Shown: positions 1 to 5,485, counted from the stretch's first letter. The stretch is DNA of 7,127 nucleotides from Actinomycetota bacterium (GCA_019243975.1 JAFATL010000001.1:1-7127); one strand, 5' to 3'. The notes: a model not told the origin generated them from the sequence alone. Numbers and translations: made by a program.

Positions 1-1
1 G

Positions 2-814
2 TCCGTCACCCCCGGCTCGATGCCCTTCGGGCCCCAGGTCATGGCCCGCTACGCCCCCGTCGGCGGCCTCGTCGGCCAGGGCATCTCGGCTGAGCTCATC
101 GCCGACAAGTGGGACCTCTCCCGTGAAGACCTCGACGCGTACGGCGCCCGGTCCCAGCAGCTGGCCGAGCAGGCCACCAGCGAGCGCCGCTTCGACAACG
201 AGATCGTCCCGGTGAAGAGCAAGCTCAAGGACCGCGAGACCGGCAAGCTCATCGAGAGCGACGAGATGGTCACGGCTGACGAGGGCATCCGCCCGGGCAC
301 CACGGTGGAGACGCTCGCCAAGCTCAAGCCCGCGTTCAAGCCCGACGGCAAGGTGACCGCCGGCAACTCCTCGCAGATCACCGACGGCGCCGCCGCCGTG
401 CTGATCATGAGCGAGGAGAAGGCCGCCGCCCTCGGCCTCACGCCCCGGGCCCGCTTCCACACGTTCGCCCTTGCGGGCGTCGACCCGGTGACGATGCTGA
501 CCGGCCCCATCCCGGCCACCAGCAAGGCGCTGGAGCGGGCCAAGCTCAAGATCGAGGACATGGACGCCATCGAGATCAACGAGGCGTTCGCGTCGGTCGT
601 GCTGGCGTGGGAGAAGGAGCACAACCCCGACATGAGCAAGGTGAACCCCAACGGCGGCGCCATCGCCCTGGGTCACCCGCTCGGCTGCTCGGGCGCCAAG
701 CTCATGGCCACCCTGGTCAACGAGCTCGAGCGGGTCGGCGGTCGCTACGGCCTCGAGACCATGTGCGAAGGCGGCGGCATGGCCAACGCCACCATCATCG
801 AGCGCCTGGGCTAA
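2..814 (+). CDS. Thiolase family acetyl-CoA acetyltransferase/acyltransferase, 3' part (5' end outside window)
   Basis: Thiolases catalyse reversible thiolytic cleavage or Claisen condensation of acyl-CoAs, as in beta-oxidation or acetoacetyl-CoA formation in the cytoplasm. The open frame runs in from the left edge at base 2, and the 270 visible residues are the C-terminal two-thirds of a roughly 390-400-residue enzyme. Visible signatures are NEAFAS (bases 578-595), the GGAIALGHPLGCSGA block with the catalytic His at 674-676, and the C-terminal CEGGGMA block with the second catalytic Cys at 764-766. The N-terminal nucleophilic Cys lies upstream of the window and cannot be checked. The internal ATG at base 20 is not the true start, because similarity to the family continues upstream of it. 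The CEGGG-x-AN-x-TIIERL ending resembles the FadA-type acyl-CoA thiolases of actinobacteria; substrate chain length cannot be told. The gene converges on the HisKA gene with a 13-bp gap. Confidence 0.95.
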   Translation, partial: SVTPGSMPFGPQVMARYAPVGGLVGQGISAELIADKWDLSREDLDAYGARSQQLAEQATSERRFDNEIVPVKSKLKDRETGKLIESDEMVTADEGIRPGTTVETLAKLKPAFKPDGKVTAGNSSQITDGAAAVLIMSEEKAAALGLTPRARFHTFALAGVDPVTMLTGPIPATSKALERAKLKIEDMDAIEINEAFASVVLAWEKEHNPDMSKVNPNGGAIALGHPLGCSGAKLMATLVNELERVGGRYGLETMCEGGGMANATIIERLG

Positions 815-816
815 GC

Positions 817-834
817 GCTCACTCCGCTCACTCC
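817..834. repeat. 9-bp perfect tandem duplication across the thiolase/HisKA convergent junction
   Basis: GCTCACTCC occurs twice head to tail (817-825 and 826-834). On the minus strand each copy carries a TGA in the same frame, so the HisKA gene ends at a TGA (828-830) followed by a second in-frame TGA 9 bp further on. The pattern is consistent with a small slippage duplication that left a backup stop codon. Confidence 0.8.
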
Positions 835-1076
835 GCCTCGACCACGGCGGCGACCAGCTCCTCGAGCAACCCGTCGAGGCGTTCGGCCGCGCGCTGCACG
901 CGCTCCAACATCTGCCGGCGCTGCTCGGGATCGGCCTCGTCGCCGAGGCTGAGCAGGGTGTCGACGAAGCCGGAGATGATCGTGAGCGGCGTGCGGAGGT
1001 CGTGCACCACCCGTCCCAACAACGTCTCGAGCTCCTCGAGGCGTTGCTCGGCGGCGGGCGGCCCCGACTGGCTCAC
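828..1076 (-). CDS. Stand-alone HisKA (histidine kinase dimerisation/phosphoacceptor) domain protein
   Basis: An 82-residue protein starting at GTG 1076. The reading frame is open further upstream, but that part is low-complexity Arg/Ala/Pro sequence antisense to the neighbouring gene, and no other start lies closer to the domain. Residues 10-50 hold a classical H-box, RVVHDLRTPLTIISGF, with predicted phospho-acceptor His25. The sequence up to residue 78 fits the second helix of a DHp hairpin (repeated Leu/Ala/Glu/Arg heptad-like pattern). The protein ends there: no HATPase_c domain (N, G1, F or G2 boxes) and no sensor or membrane segment follows or precedes it. It therefore cannot autophosphorylate alone. 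It might receive phosphate in trans, act as a Spo0B/Hpt-like transfer protein or phosphatase, or be a remnant of a kinase. A single-domain response regulator lies 1.4 kb away. It diverges from the zinc-ribbon membrane protein gene with a 44-bp gap. Confidence 0.75.
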   Translation of the reverse strand: MSQSGPPAAEQRLEELETLLGRVVHDLRTPLTIISGFVDTLLSLGDEADPEQRRQMLERVQRAAERLDGLLEELVAAVVEAE

Positions 1077-1120
1077 GACGTCACCGATTGCATGCTGGCA
1101 CGTGGAAGGCTGCGGGTGAC

Positions 1121-1375
1121 ATGGCCTTCGTGCTGCAGCTGCTGATCGCCCTGCTGATCTTCGTGGTCGTGCTCGGGGGCGGCGTGAGCATCCTGCGCCT
1201 GCTCGGTCGAGGCCAGCCCACCCCGCCACCCGCGGGCGAGATGCGCAAGGTCAACCTGCGCTACCGGTGCGACATCTGCGGGGCTGAGCTGCGCATGACC
1301 CTCGCCGACGAGGAGATGCCCGAAGCCCCCCGTCACTGCCAGGACGAGATGCGCCTGGTGACCCCGGTGGAATGA
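1121..1375 (+). CDS. Small single-helix membrane protein with zinc-ribbon-like C-terminal tail
   Basis: An 84-residue protein of unknown function. ATG 1121 is chosen because a GGAAGG Shine-Dalgarno-like site lies at 1104-1109 (about 11 nt spacing) and the hydrophobic segment begins immediately after the start. An in-frame TTG at 1088 would add 11 unremarkable residues. Residues 2-26 form one strongly hydrophobic helix. A short Pro-rich linker (about 32-39) leads to a polar domain with Cys50-x2-Cys53 and His72-Cys73, a plausible four-ligand metal site. The core reads YRCDICGAEL then PRHCQDEM, a pattern I associate with small conserved actinobacterial proteins. The likely topology is a membrane anchor with a zinc-binding knuckle. 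No enzymatic motif is seen. The role is unassigned; regulation or assembly at the membrane is only a guess. Confidence 0.8.
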   Translation: MAFVLQLLIALLIFVVVLGGGVSILRLLGRGQPTPPPAGEMRKVNLRYRCDICGAELRMTLADEEMPEAPRHCQDEMRLVTPVE

Positions 1376-1385
1376 CGGCGCGTTC

Positions 1386-1412
1386 TCCCCAGGCTGTGGA
1401 AAACGTTGGGGA
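1386..1412. promoter_or_regulatory. Inverted repeat enclosing a DnaA-box-like 9-mer, in a convergent gap
   Basis: Perfect 6-bp arms TCCCCA (1386-1391) and TGGGGA (1407-1412) flank a 15-nt loop containing TGTGGAAAA (1395-1403). On the other strand this reads TTTTCCACA, one mismatch from the DnaA consensus TTATCCACA. Each arm also resembles a degenerate half of a DnaA box (TCCACA/TGTGGA). The surrounding 95-bp gap (1376-1470) lies between two gene ends, so an ordinary gene promoter is not expected here. It could be a DnaA-binding site, a weak hairpin terminator (long loop, no T tract), or chance. Confidence 0.3.
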
Positions 1413-1415
1413 AGA

Positions 1416-1429
1416 TCACACCCGTGTAA
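1416..1429. repeat. Short interrupted palindrome ACAC-CC-GTGT
   Basis: ACAC (1418-1421) and GTGT (1424-1427) are separated by CC. One outer base pair is added (T1416/A1429), with one mismatch inside it. It lies only 5 bp right of the DnaA-box-like inverted repeat, in an AT-richer patch than its surroundings. Such a dyad could be bound by a dimeric regulator, but the arms are short and no partner site was found. Confidence 0.3.
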
Positions 1430-1470
1430 CTCTTCGTTCATGCGGCCGTTGCCGGCCCGGCACCCGGTGG

Positions 1471-1761
1471 TCAGCGCACGCGCGTGGCGACGATGAACCC
1501 GACCGTGATGAACGCCAGCCCGACCAACAGGTACCAGTTGGAGGCGCCGCCCGGCAGCACGCCCAGGTAGTTCACGACGATCAGCAGCATCCCCACGATG
1601 AGCAGCGTGAACATGAGCACCGCCACCCAGCGCGGGCTCTCCTTGTACTCCTTGGGCACGGGCGGCGTGTACCGGCCCGGCGCCTGCTTGGCCGTGGTGC
1701 GGCCACCCTTGGTCTTGGCGCGACCCGACCCGGGGCCGGACTTGGCGCTCGAGTTCGCCAT
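1471..1761 (-). CDS. crgA: Cell division protein CrgA
   Basis: A 96-residue small membrane protein of the actinobacterial divisome. In mycobacteria and streptomycetes CrgA localises to the septum and interacts with FtsZ, FtsQ, FtsI and PBPs, tuning septal peptidoglycan synthesis. A basic Ser/Gly/Lys-rich cytoplasmic N-terminus (1-29) is followed by the family-typical stretch RYTPPVPKEYKESPRW. Two transmembrane helices follow, at about 46-65 (VAVLMFTLLIVGMLLIVVNY) and about 75-92 (NWYLLVGLAFITVGFIV), ending in a short basic tail, ATRVR. The length and the PRWV-to-helix junction fit the family. ATG 1761 lies 17 bp from the divergent DUF881 start, with no Shine-Dalgarno sequence but a well-placed TATCGT, suggesting a leaderless mRNA. 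The adjacency to a DUF881 gene and trpG/pknB is the conserved actinobacterial arrangement. Confidence 0.95.
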   Translation of the reverse strand: MANSSAKSGPGSGRAKTKGGRTTAKQAPGRYTPPVPKEYKESPRWVAVLMFTLLIVGMLLIVVNYLGVLPGGASNWYLLVGLAFITVGFIVATRVR

Positions 1762-1767
1762 ACCGGG

Positions 1768-1773
1768 ACGATA
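1768..1773 (-). promoter_or_regulatory. Candidate -10 element of a leaderless crgA promoter, overlapping the DUF881 promoter
   Basis: On the minus strand TATCGT fits the actinobacterial TAnnnT -10 pattern. Its last T lies at -7 if transcription begins exactly at the A of the crgA ATG (1761). On the plus strand the nearly coincident GACGAT (1767-1772) has A at -11 and T at -7 relative to the DUF881 GTG (1779), a weaker match. Neither gene has room for a Shine-Dalgarno sequence, so leaderless transcription from two overlapping, opposed promoters is the natural reading. No -35 element was assigned. Confidence 0.45.
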
Positions 1774-1778
1774 GCGCC

Positions 1779-2483
1779 GTGACTCGCCGCGTCCGGCCCG
1801 CCCTTCTCGCCGTGCTCGCCCTCATGGCGTTCATCGTGGTGGTCGCCGTGCAGTCCCGGCCGGCCAACCCGGAGACCCGGCTGCCCCGCCGCTTCCGGCT
1901 GGCCGGGCTCATCGAGCGCCAGCAGGCGACCACCCGCAACCTGCAGGCCGAGGTCAACCAGCTCCACCGGCAGGTGAACGCCCTGGTGAAGGCGGGCGCC
2001 AGCCAGGCCCGGGGCGCGTCCGACCGGGCCGAAGGTCTGTCCGCGGCCGAACGGGCCGCCGGTCTCGTCGCGGTTCGCGGTCCCGGCCTGCGGGTGTCGC
2101 TCGACGACTCGCTGCTGTCTTCGGCGCCGTCGGGCAACGTCAACGACCTCGTCATCCACTCGCAGGACGTGCAGGCGGTGGTCAACGCGTTGTGGCGCGC
2201 CGGGGCCGAGGCGATGGCGATCAACAACCAGCGCCTCACCAGCACCAGCGCGGTGCTGTGCGTCGGCAACACCCTGCTGTTGAACGGCACCGTGCACTCA
2301 CCGCCCTACGTGGTCACCGCCGTTGGCGCCGTGCGCGATCGCTTCGACGCCGACCCGCTGGTGCGCCGGCTGCGCAGTGACGCCGAGTCGTTCGGGCTGC
2401 GTATCTCCGTCGACCGCCAGGACTCGCTGCTGCTCCCCGCGTTCACCGGGGCCACTTCACTGCGGTACGCCCGCCCCGCGTAA
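1779..2483 (+). CDS. DUF881 family membrane-anchored coiled-coil protein
   Basis: A 234-residue protein of the DUF881 family; its molecular function is not established. Residues 1-6 are basic and 7-25 form a single hydrophobic helix (signal anchor), leaving the rest outside the cell. A coiled-coil-like stretch covers about 44-71 (IERQQATTRNLQAEVNQLHR and on). The conserved domain is about 95-228. It includes VRGPGLRVSLDD, NDLVIHSQDVQAVVNALWRAGAEA, AINNQR and LNGTVHSPPYVV (each a family-typical block; single blocks quoted). The start is GTG 1779, the first possible start before the anchor, 17 bp from divergent crgA and probably leaderless. The gene ends 4 bp before the convergent response-regulator gene. 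In actinobacteria DUF881 genes recur beside crgA, which suggests a role in envelope or division processes; that is association only. No catalytic motif is visible. Confidence 0.9.
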   Translation: MTRRVRPALLAVLALMAFIVVVAVQSRPANPETRLPRRFRLAGLIERQQATTRNLQAEVNQLHRQVNALVKAGASQARGASDRAEGLSAAERAAGLVAVRGPGLRVSLDDSLLSSAPSGNVNDLVIHSQDVQAVVNALWRAGAEAMAINNQRLTSTSAVLCVGNTLLLNGTVHSPPYVVTAVGAVRDRFDADPLVRRLRSDAESFGLRISVDRQDSLLLPAFTGATSLRYARPA

Positions 2484-2487
2484 CCGG

Positions 2488-2925
2488 TCAGCGGGCCGCC
2501 GGCGCGCCCGTCCCGACCAGGTCGGACACGAGCCCGTAGAGCTCCTTGACGCTGAACGGCTTGGTCACGAACGCGGCCACGCCGAAGGCGTCGGCCTCCT
2601 GCCGCCGTTCGGGCCGGCCGTCGCCGCTGAACACGACGACCGGTACCTCCGGCAGCGACAGTTCGGCACGCAGCTGCACGAGCACGTCGAGCCCGGTGAA
2701 GCCCTGCAGGCGCAGGTCGAGCAGCAGGCAGGCCGGACGGTGCTCGCGCATGGCCACCACGACCTCACCCGGGGTCATCGGGTCGATGTGCACGACTTCC
2801 AGGCCCGACGCCCGGAAGAAGGCGCCGAGGAACGTGGCGATGTCGGGCTCGTCCTCCACCACCAGCACCGTGGCTGTGGCGCGCTGGAGCCGCGAGGTGA
2901 GAGAACCCGGTCGGGGCGAGCTCAC
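2488..2925 (-). CDS. Single-domain (receiver-only) response regulator
   Basis: A 145-residue CheY-like protein. A roughly 17-residue polar N-terminal extension precedes one receiver domain (about 18-137). All phosphorylation-site residues are present: acidic Glu24-Asp25 in LVVEDEPD, phospho-acceptor Asp70 in LLLDLRL, Ser100 in VVFSGD, the aromatic switch position Phe119, and Lys122 in VTKPFS. No DNA-binding or enzymatic output domain follows, so output must be by protein-protein contact or phosphorelay. The start is GTG 2925, with no other start between it and the domain. Its divergent neighbour trpG begins 21 bp away and its stop is 4 bp from the convergent DUF881 stop. In the mycobacterial version of this cluster the DUF881 gene is followed directly by trpG, so this gene looks like an insertion or lineage-specific addition. 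No cognate full histidine kinase is in the window; a HisKA-only protein is. Confidence 0.92.
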   Translation of the reverse strand: MSSPRPGSLTSRLQRATATVLVVEDEPDIATFLGAFFRASGLEVVHIDPMTPGEVVVAMREHRPACLLLDLRLQGFTGLDVLVQLRAELSLPEVPVVVFSGDGRPERRQEADAFGVAAFVTKPFSVKELYGLVSDLVGTGAPAAR

Positions 2926-2932
2926 CGCTGAC

Positions 2933-2938
2933 TACCCT
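2933..2938 (+). promoter_or_regulatory. Candidate -10 element for trpG/pabA, near-leaderless
   Basis: TACCCT matches TAnnnT and would place the transcription start at about 2945-2947, at or 2 nt before the GTG start (2947). The 21-bp gap contains no Shine-Dalgarno sequence. The divergent response-regulator gene must also be driven from this gap or from inside trpG; on that strand only weaker GGTAGT/TAGTCA sequences are seen. Confidence 0.4.
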
Positions 2939-2946
2939 GTCCGGTC

Positions 2947-3543
2947 GTGGCCGCCGAGGTCCTCGTCATCGACAACTACGACTCCTTCGTCTACAACCTC
3001 GTCCAATACGTGGGTGAGCTCGGAGCCTCCCCCCTTGTGTATCGGCACGACGCCGTCACACTTGCGCAGATCGTCGACCTCGACCCGGCCGCCATCCTGA
3101 TCTCACCGGGGCCCGGCCGCCCGGAGGACGCGGGCATCAGCAACGCGGTGATCGAGCGATTTGCCGGAGAGACCCCCATTTTGGGGGTGTGTCTGGGGCA
3201 CCAGTGCATCGGTGAGGTGTTCGGCGGCCGGGTGGTGCGTGCCGACCGGGTGATGCACGGCAAGACCTCGTCGGTGCATCACGACGGCCGCGGGGTGTTC
3301 GCCGGCCTGCCCGACCCGTTCGAGGCCACTCGCTACCACTCCCTTGTCGTCGAGAGGTCGTCGCTGCCCGACGTGCTCGAGATCACCGCCACCGCCGACG
3401 ACGGCACGATCATGGGGCTGCGCCACCGCGAGCACGCGGTCGAAGGTGTGCAGTTCCATCCCGAGTCGATCCTCACCGCCGCCGGCCACCGCCTGCTGGC
3501 GAACTTCCTCGCCTCGGCTGGGCTCGTTCCCGCGCCGGCCTGA
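2947..3543 (+). CDS. trpG: Anthranilate/aminodeoxychorismate synthase glutamine amidotransferase subunit (component II)
   Basis: A 198-residue class I glutamine amidotransferase. It hydrolyses glutamine and channels ammonia to a chorismate-using partner (TrpE for tryptophan, or PabB for folate); in many actinobacteria one subunit may serve both. The N-terminus VLVIDNYDSFVYNLVQYVGE is diagnostic of the TrpG/PabA family. The SPGPGRPEDAG block forms the oxyanion region. Catalytic Cys82 lies in GVCLGHQ, and His171 and Glu173 lie in VQFHPES. The complete triad and a normal length indicate an active enzyme. TrpG versus PabA cannot be decided from sequence by eye, and no trpE or pabB is in the window. 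The start is GTG 2947, probably a near-leaderless message. It is convergent with pknB, with 11 bp between stop codons. The trpG-pknB neighbourhood is conserved in actinobacteria. Confidence 0.95.
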   Translation: MAAEVLVIDNYDSFVYNLVQYVGELGASPLVYRHDAVTLAQIVDLDPAAILISPGPGRPEDAGISNAVIERFAGETPILGVCLGHQCIGEVFGGRVVRADRVMHGKTSSVHHDGRGVFAGLPDPFEATRYHSLVVERSSLPDVLEITATADDGTIMGLRHREHAVEGVQFHPESILTAAGHRLLANFLASAGLVPAPA

Positions 3544-3554
3544 CGCTTCGGCCG

Positions 3555-5471
3555 CTACGTCGTCGGCGTACTGCTGAAGTTCCCGATGAACAGGGTCACC
3601 GTCGAACCGGGGTCGGCCTTGCTGCCGCCCGACGGGTCCTGGTCGACGACGCGGCCGTCCTGGGAAGGGTCGCTGACGTCGCGCTGGGTCTCGACGACCG
3701 TGAAGCCGCGACCCTCGAGATCGGCCTTGGCCACGGATGCCGTGCGGCCGGTCTCATCGGGAACGGTCACTTGCGCCGGACCCGACGACACGTACACCGT
3801 CACGAGCGCGCCGTTTTCCAGTTGCGTACCTGCGGTCGGGTCGGTGCGGGTGACCTTGCCCTTGGGCACGCTGGCCGAGGTCTCCTGCTTGGTCGTGGTG
3901 CGGAAGCCCTTCTGACCGAGCTCGTTGGCCGCCTGGTCAGCGTCGAGGCCGCTGACGTCGGGGACCGCCTGCTTCGACTTGCCCGACGACACGGTGATGC
4001 GCACGGTCGAGTTCTTGGGCGCGGTCTCACCACCGGCGGGATCCTGGTCGAGCACGGTGTTGGCGGCGGTGCTGTTGTCGGCCTTGTCGGTCTGCTGCAC
4101 CTGGAAGCCGGCCCGGCCGAGCGCGGCTCGCGCCGTGGCCACGTCCTCGCCCACGACGCTGGGCACGGGTACCGGCGACGCGCCCTGACTGACGAGCAGC
4201 TTCACCGTGCTGTTCTTGTCGACCTTGGCACCCGCCTTGGGGTCGGTGTCGAACACGTGGTCCGACGCCTGCGTGTCGTTGTTCTCGAAGCTGGTCGTGA
4301 CCTTGAGGCCGTCGTTCTTGAGGATCTGGGCCGCGTCGGCGCTCGCCTTGCCGACCACGTTGGGCACCTGCACCTGGCCGCCGGAGCCGCTGCCCCCGAA
4401 GAACCCGAGCGTGCGGCCGAGCAGGAAGAGCAACACAGCCAGCAGGGCCAGCATGACGAACAGCAGGACGACATAGGCGCCGGTGCGCCGGTGCATAGGC
4501 AGCACCGCCACGTCGCCCGCGGCGGTGGCGGCGGGCAGCACCCGTGTTCCGGTGGCCGCCGGTTGCACGCGCGTGGCGGGCATGGCCGCCGTGGGCGGGC
4601 CCGTGTCGACCACGGCTGCGGGCACGCGGGCGGCGACGGGCCGGCCCTGCCGAAAGCGCAGGAGGTCGGTGCGCAGGTCTTCGGCGCTGGCGTAGCGGTC
4701 GTCGGGCGACTTCGCCATCGACTGCAGCACGATCGCCTCGAAGGCCGCCGGCACCTGCGGGTTGAGTGACCGGGGCGCGGGCGCCTCCTCGCGCACGTGC
4801 TTGTACGCCACGGCCACCGGGTTGTCACCGGTGAACGGCGGCTTGCCGGTGACCATCTCGTACAGCACCACGCCGAGCGAGTACACGTCGCTGCGCGGGT
4901 CGACGGCGTGGCCCTGCGCCTGCTCGGGCGAGAAGTACGTCGCCGTGCCCATCACGGCGCCGGTCTGGGTGAGGTTGTCCTGCGTGTTCGAGGCGCGCGC
5001 GATGCCGAAGTCGGCCACCTTCACGTGGCCGCTCGAGTCGATGAGCACGTTGCCGGGCTTCACGTCGCGGTGCACGACGCCATTTCGATGTGCGAACGCG
5101 AGCGCGGCGGCCACGGCGGCGCCGATGGCCGCGGCCCGGTCGGCGAGCAGCGGGCCCTCGGTGCGGATCAGGTTCGACAGCGGGGTGCCGTCGACGTACT
5201 CCATCACGATGAAGTAGGTGCCGGCCTCCTCGCCCCAGTCGTAGACCGACACGATGTTGGGGTGCGAGAGGTTGGCGGCGGCCTGCGCCTCCCGCCGGAA
5301 ACGCTCGACGAACGCCCGGTCGGTGGAAAGCTCGGGGAACAGCACCTTCAGCGCCACGGGCCGGTCGAGCAGCTGGTCGCGCGCGAGGAAGACCTCCGCC
5401 ATCCCACCCCGGGCGATGCGGCGGACCAGCTCGTAACGACCGTTGAAGACCCGTTGTTGCTGCTGTGACAT
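3555..5471 (-). CDS. pknB: PASTA-domain serine/threonine protein kinase PknB
   Basis: A 638-residue membrane receptor kinase that phosphorylates cell-wall and division proteins and senses peptidoglycan/lipid II fragments. The kinase domain is about 13-275: Gly-rich loop IARGGMAEVF (19-28), ATP Lys42, HRD Asp136, Asn141, DFG Asp154, activation-loop Thr168 and Thr170 (matching the autophosphorylation sites of mycobacterial PknB), and SPE 181-183 in place of APE. A Pro/Ala/Thr-rich juxtamembrane linker (about 276-328) leads to one transmembrane helix (about 331-357). Four extracellular PASTA repeats follow, at about 366-429, 433-496, 500-563 and 567-630, each with the DP-x-(A/S)-G turn and a terminal VxVS/F strand; a short Ser/Thr tail ends the protein. 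ATG 5471 lies 14 bp after the pbpA stop with GAAAGAAGG just upstream. It is the last gene of the rodA-pbpA-pknB unit; no pknA is interposed. Confidence 0.97.
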   Translation of the reverse strand: MSQQQQRVFNGRYELVRRIARGGMAEVFLARDQLLDRPVALKVLFPELSTDRAFVERFRREAQAAANLSHPNIVSVYDWGEEAGTYFIVMEYVDGTPLSNLIRTEGPLLADRAAAIGAAVAAALAFAHRNGVVHRDVKPGNVLIDSSGHVKVADFGIARASNTQDNLTQTGAVMGTATYFSPEQAQGHAVDPRSDVYSLGVVLYEMVTGKPPFTGDNPVAVAYKHVREEAPAPRSLNPQVPAAFEAIVLQSMAKSPDDRYASAEDLRTDLLRFRQGRPVAARVPAAVVDTGPPTAAMPATRVQPAATGTRVLPAATAAGDVAVLPMHRRTGAYVVLLFVMLALLAVLLFLLGRTLGFFGGSGSGGQVQVPNVVGKASADAAQILKNDGLKVTTSFENNDTQASDHVFDTDPKAGAKVDKNSTVKLLVSQGASPVPVPSVVGEDVATARAALGRAGFQVQQTDKADNSTAANTVLDQDPAGGETAPKNSTVRITVSSGKSKQAVPDVSGLDADQAANELGQKGFRTTTKQETSASVPKGKVTRTDPTAGTQLENGALVTVYVSSGPAQVTVPDETGRTASVAKADLEGRGFTVVETQRDVSDPSQDGRVVDQDPSGGSKADPGSTVTLFIGNFSSTPTT

Positions 5472-5485
5472 GTCCTTCTTTCAGC

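Noticed and set aside
49..663. 204-residue minus-strand frame within the thiolase
   Set aside because: Antisense shadow of a clearly conserved thiolase; Ser/Ala-rich with no motif.
1077..1229. Upstream extension of the HisKA protein to base 1229
   Set aside because: The extra residues are Arg/Ala-rich sequence antisense to the zinc-ribbon membrane protein and would overlap its start; GTG 1076 sits directly before the domain.
1441..1475. Possible Rho-independent terminator between the zinc protein and crgA
   Set aside because: GC-rich palindromic bits such as GCCGG-C-CCGGC have a loop too small for a hairpin, and no T tract follows on either strand.
1073..2290. 405-residue minus-strand frame spanning the zinc protein, crgA and DUF881 regions
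   Set aside because: It crosses three better-supported genes, including crgA in another frame, and shows no domain signature.
3558..4376. Repetitive DNA under the C-terminal half of pknB
   Set aside because: The periodicity is explained by four diverged PASTA domains at protein level; there is no near-identical DNA repeat.
3771..4769. 332-residue open frame on the plus strand, antisense to pknB
   Set aside because: Low-complexity His/Arg/Gly/Ala translation lying opposite PASTA repeats, the membrane helix and the linker of pknB; a composition artefact.
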